Origin: Chaetorhynchus papuensis
Lineage: Eukaryota; Chordata; Aves; Passeriformes; Rhipiduridae
Direction of reading: 5' to 3'
Length of the DNA: 64,000 bases
NCBI GenBank assembly: GCA_013396525.1
Contig: VWYX01000210.1
Location: forward strand, 857,692-921,691
Positions 60,790-64,000 of the stretch are shown piece by piece. The number at the start of each line of letters is the position of its first letter. The first letter of the stretch is position 1. The position numbers and the translations under genes were made by a program. The notes under the pieces are model-generated. The model was not told the DNA's origin, made no database searches, and was given only the letters and a program-made list of their open reading frames with translations.

Positions 60790-63780
60790 GCAGCAATAGC
60801 GAGTTGCCAGCACTTCATGCCACGTCAGTTTCAATACCTAATAACGCATTTCCTCTTATCATCACCACAGGAATGTGGAATGCGACGACTGTGACCTCAA
60901 TCATAAAAACTGAGCTCCTGAAAATTATTTTGAGAGACTGTTGCAGTTCATACTGATAAAACACTGATATAACACCATCATGAGGGCAGTTACTTTTAAC
61001 ATACAGTTTTAACCTATATTTTCTATTAAATGTGTTTTGCTAAAGTACTAATTTTTCTTCCTTTCCACAGAAGTATATGGCAACTGTTTTGAGACTCGGG
61101 TATTACTGCATCAGTATAGTTCAGTCTAGATGGCCAGATGGATAGAATGGAATATAAAATTACAGGACATCTTGCAAGTAGGTGACTGTGCCATGGCTGT
61201 GGGTGCTGTCAGCAATTCTGAGTTTCCAGCCCTTTACAAGTTCTTTCTCAGGTAAGAGACAAGTTTCTTTGCTGTGACACAGTATGTTCCATAGGAATGC
61301 CCAGTTTCAAAGCTAAAGAAGGAAATCTGTTCATATACTCATGATGGTATCAAGTAGGAATAGGTGCCTCTGTATTCCTTTCAGCTCTGATCTTCTGTGT
61401 AACACCATCGAGGAGCATTTGTGTACTGTATATTTACTGCCTATTCTGTCATACCAAAATGCTGCTAGTGAGAGGCTCACATCAGACAAGAACCTGCCTG
61501 TAAGAAATTCTCTGTCCCAAAGGGCAGGTTTTTTCCTTACCAAACAGAGGTGGTTTCATCACTTCAGTTCTGCTGGCTAAGCAGTCCTCAGCTTTAGAGT
61601 AGCAGCGATGGTTTCCAGCATGTCAGTGGAGGAGTTCTGCATAGGAAGCAAATGCAAATTGTAGTTTCATAATTTTCAGCAATCCAAGTAATTGGAGGAT
61701 GCAATTCTTGCTCTCTCTAAAATACCTGCCTCACTGAAGCTTACAAGTTTAGCACCTTGGAACTTTATGGGCTATCATTTAAAGCATATTATGATATCAA
61801 GTGATTGCTTATTTTCTATTTTATTGTTTTATATAACATGTGAAGTAAATAAGGAAAGGTTTTTTTAGAGCCCTGATGATTTAATACACTATCATTAACA
61901 TATGCACATGCTAATATGGATCTTATTGATGTATTTATAGTTAAGCATCTAGATATTGAGAACAAGGGAAAATTATTTTATACTTGCTTTATGCAAATCA
62001 CATATAGATAGCTGTGACAATTACAGGATTTTCTGAATGTCCTGTGATTGCCAATGATGGCATTCTTGGCTGTCTGATTTAATGATTTCATAAATGTCTT
62101 GAAAGATTAATTTAGATAAATTTTGTAAATTAAATAAAGTTTAGTAAAACTTTTTCATTAAATTCAAAGTAGATCAGATTAATACACATTCCTTTTCACA
62201 GTTTTGCAGTACAGTAAGTAATATATACAGACTATAAACAGAGAATGAGAGATCATCAAAAGGAAAAATAGTTTTATCTCACAAAACTGAGATGTTTTTG
62301 GGGTGCAGCAACACTGCTACGTTTCTTCAAAGTCTTTTTAGTAGTTTTCAGCTCAACTTTTTTCAGGAATCCTTCTGGTATATGAGGTTCCGGACTTTTC
62401 AGTAGCAACTTCAGGGCAGGTACACCCAGGGGATAGAATGCCAAGTGTCACAACAAAAGAATTGATACAGTGAGAGTAAGGGAACTTAGAGATGCAAGAA
62501 AAATAAAAGGAACTAAACCAAATACTCATTATAGCCTATTATTCTGCTAACAAGTAAAAAGAAGGCAGTAGCCTATTTGCTTCAGTTTATATTAAATGTT
62601 ATTTCTAATGTGTTTCTCTAAGCTTCACAGAGATGGAAATGATATCCTACTTCTACTGTAAAATTATTCTGAAGACATTTTAAATGGGAGTGAGAAAGTA
62701 CAAGAGAGAGTTCCTAAGATTATCCCTTATATCAAAGAAATAGAACAAGAATGTGTCTCTTTCTAAGAAAAAAAGGAATAAGAAAGGAATAGCTTTCGTC
62801 AAGACATATGTTCTTCTTGTACTTTCTACTGTTGGAACAATTCTGTTATGATTCCATGTCTCTCTGTACATCTTAATTATTCTTCAGTTATGAACATGCA
62901 AGTTTTATAGGTATAATAAAGTCATAATGAGGCTCATCTTTCCTGAACTTTGGTAACTTTTCAATGGTAGGATTAAGTATTAGGATTAACACTTCAATAC
63001 CTTATTAGCATTAATTTATCTAGTAACCATTTAGCTTTCCAGCAAACATGAAAGACAAGAACAAATTGTCTTAATTTGTTCCTGCTAAAAATAAATTCGA
63101 TACTGATGGAGCACAAAGTCTCCAAGAATGTCCTTTCTCTTTTGACTTAGTTTGGGATATGTTGTTTTCATATAGGGATTAAGCTTTGTTTGACATATTG
63201 CATCACTGCGTGAACATATATGTAAATGAAATCGTAATTGCAAGAGTTTATTTGATTATATCTAAAACAGGTGTGTCGTCTTGGGGACAGTTGTACTCTA
63301 TTGCCAGGGCACAGCAAAGGCTGGTGGCTCTCTGGAAGTCAGCACAGGGCTTCCCCCACAGATGAAAGGGCAGGGCTGGGCAGGTCCTTGCCAGGCAGAG
63401 CTCATCCCCTGTGTCAGATGCCATCAACCCAGGAAGTTGCTCATTGCAGGAGACAAAATGCATCTTTTTTTTCCCCTGCTGTCTGAAGGACAGCAAAGGA
63501 AAGAATGGAGTTTGGTGTCTGAAATTTTCTTCAATACAGCAATAACTGAGCACGTGTCTGCAGGGGTTCTTCATCAGTAGAGTAAGTAAGAATTGTAGGG
63601 CTTTCAGTATTTGCTATGGCTCCTTTTCCTCAGTAATGTCAACACACCTCTTGCTGTCCTCCCCATCCTTCTTATTGATGCAAAATTGATTTTTGCCTTT
63701 TTGTTTTTATATTTCCTTCATATATATTTGTAGCTCTATTGTTGTATAGTTACATAGCTCCTAGCTAGCCCCAGTACTTT
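60790..63780. other. Intergenic, nothing recognised
   Basis: AT-rich sequence, with a GC-richer stretch at about 63290-63450. That stretch keeps open frames on both strands (to 108 codons on -) but has no recognisable protein. Confidence 0.5.
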
Positions 63781-64000
63781 TCCCTACCCTGATAGGCAGA
63801 AAGACAAAATAAATTCCAGAGGCTCCAAGCCAGGGGGGTCCAAGGCCCCTATCCTATCTTGGTTCTTCCTAGAAGCCAAGGTTGAAACCAGCTCTTTGAG
63901 ACACATTTTTGTAAACAAAGTTTAGTTCCTATCTAACCAGGGGCTACAGTAAGAGGTGGAACCATAAGGGGGAATGACCTCACCACTTATGTCTCTAACT

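Noticed and set aside
63248..63580. 108-codon (-) and 99-codon (+) overlapping frames
   Set aside because: No motif on either strand and no splice context; the local GC rise alone explains fewer stops.
1..64000. CRISPR arrays, operons, bacterial features
   Set aside because: No regularly spaced repeats or bacterial gene layout; this is vertebrate DNA with spliced genes and CR1/LTR repeats.

Overview
The window is vertebrate nuclear DNA, almost certainly from a bird and probably from a perching bird or close relative. It is AT-rich and intron-rich, carries CR1 LINE copies (some still ending in the ATTCTATG-type 3' repeat) and bird-style endogenous-retrovirus LTRs. It contains no operons or bacterial signals. 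Two assembly gaps (N runs) are present.

Region 1 (1-28.5 kb) holds one complete protein-coding gene on the + strand, an organic anion transporter best matched to SLCO4C1 (OATP4C1). I traced 13 coding exons from the ATG at 200 to the TAA at 27832-27834. Reading frame is kept across all 12 junctions, giving 679 codons plus stop. Eleven introns are GT-AG and intron 4 reads as GC-AG. The protein has the OATP layout: 12 predicted membrane segments, the family signature around residues 271-282, and a cysteine-rich Kazal-like extracellular loop (about residues 468-541). A CpG island with GC boxes and a TATA-like element covers the promoter and exon 1. A poly(A) signal lies at 28524-28529.

Region 2 (28.5-64 kb) shows no convincing host coding gene. 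It holds degenerate CR1 fragments (29.8, 35.1-35.8, 54.2, 57.2 and 60.2-60.8 kb), an ERV-type LTR at 32805-33370, a cluster of LTR material at 40.9-43.8 kb and a short minisatellite. A long gene-poor tract on this side fits the large intergenic space I recall downstream of SLCO4C1 in other amniotes, but that synteny is recalled, not tested.

The most unusual sequence is in intron 9: a perfect 24-bp inverted repeat (20363-20418) and, 0.5 kb on, a roughly 600-bp CpG-dense block (about 20915-21510) that is compositionally foreign to its AT-rich surroundings and that I cannot assign. No CRISPR array, tRNA, rRNA or clear new multi-gene system was found.
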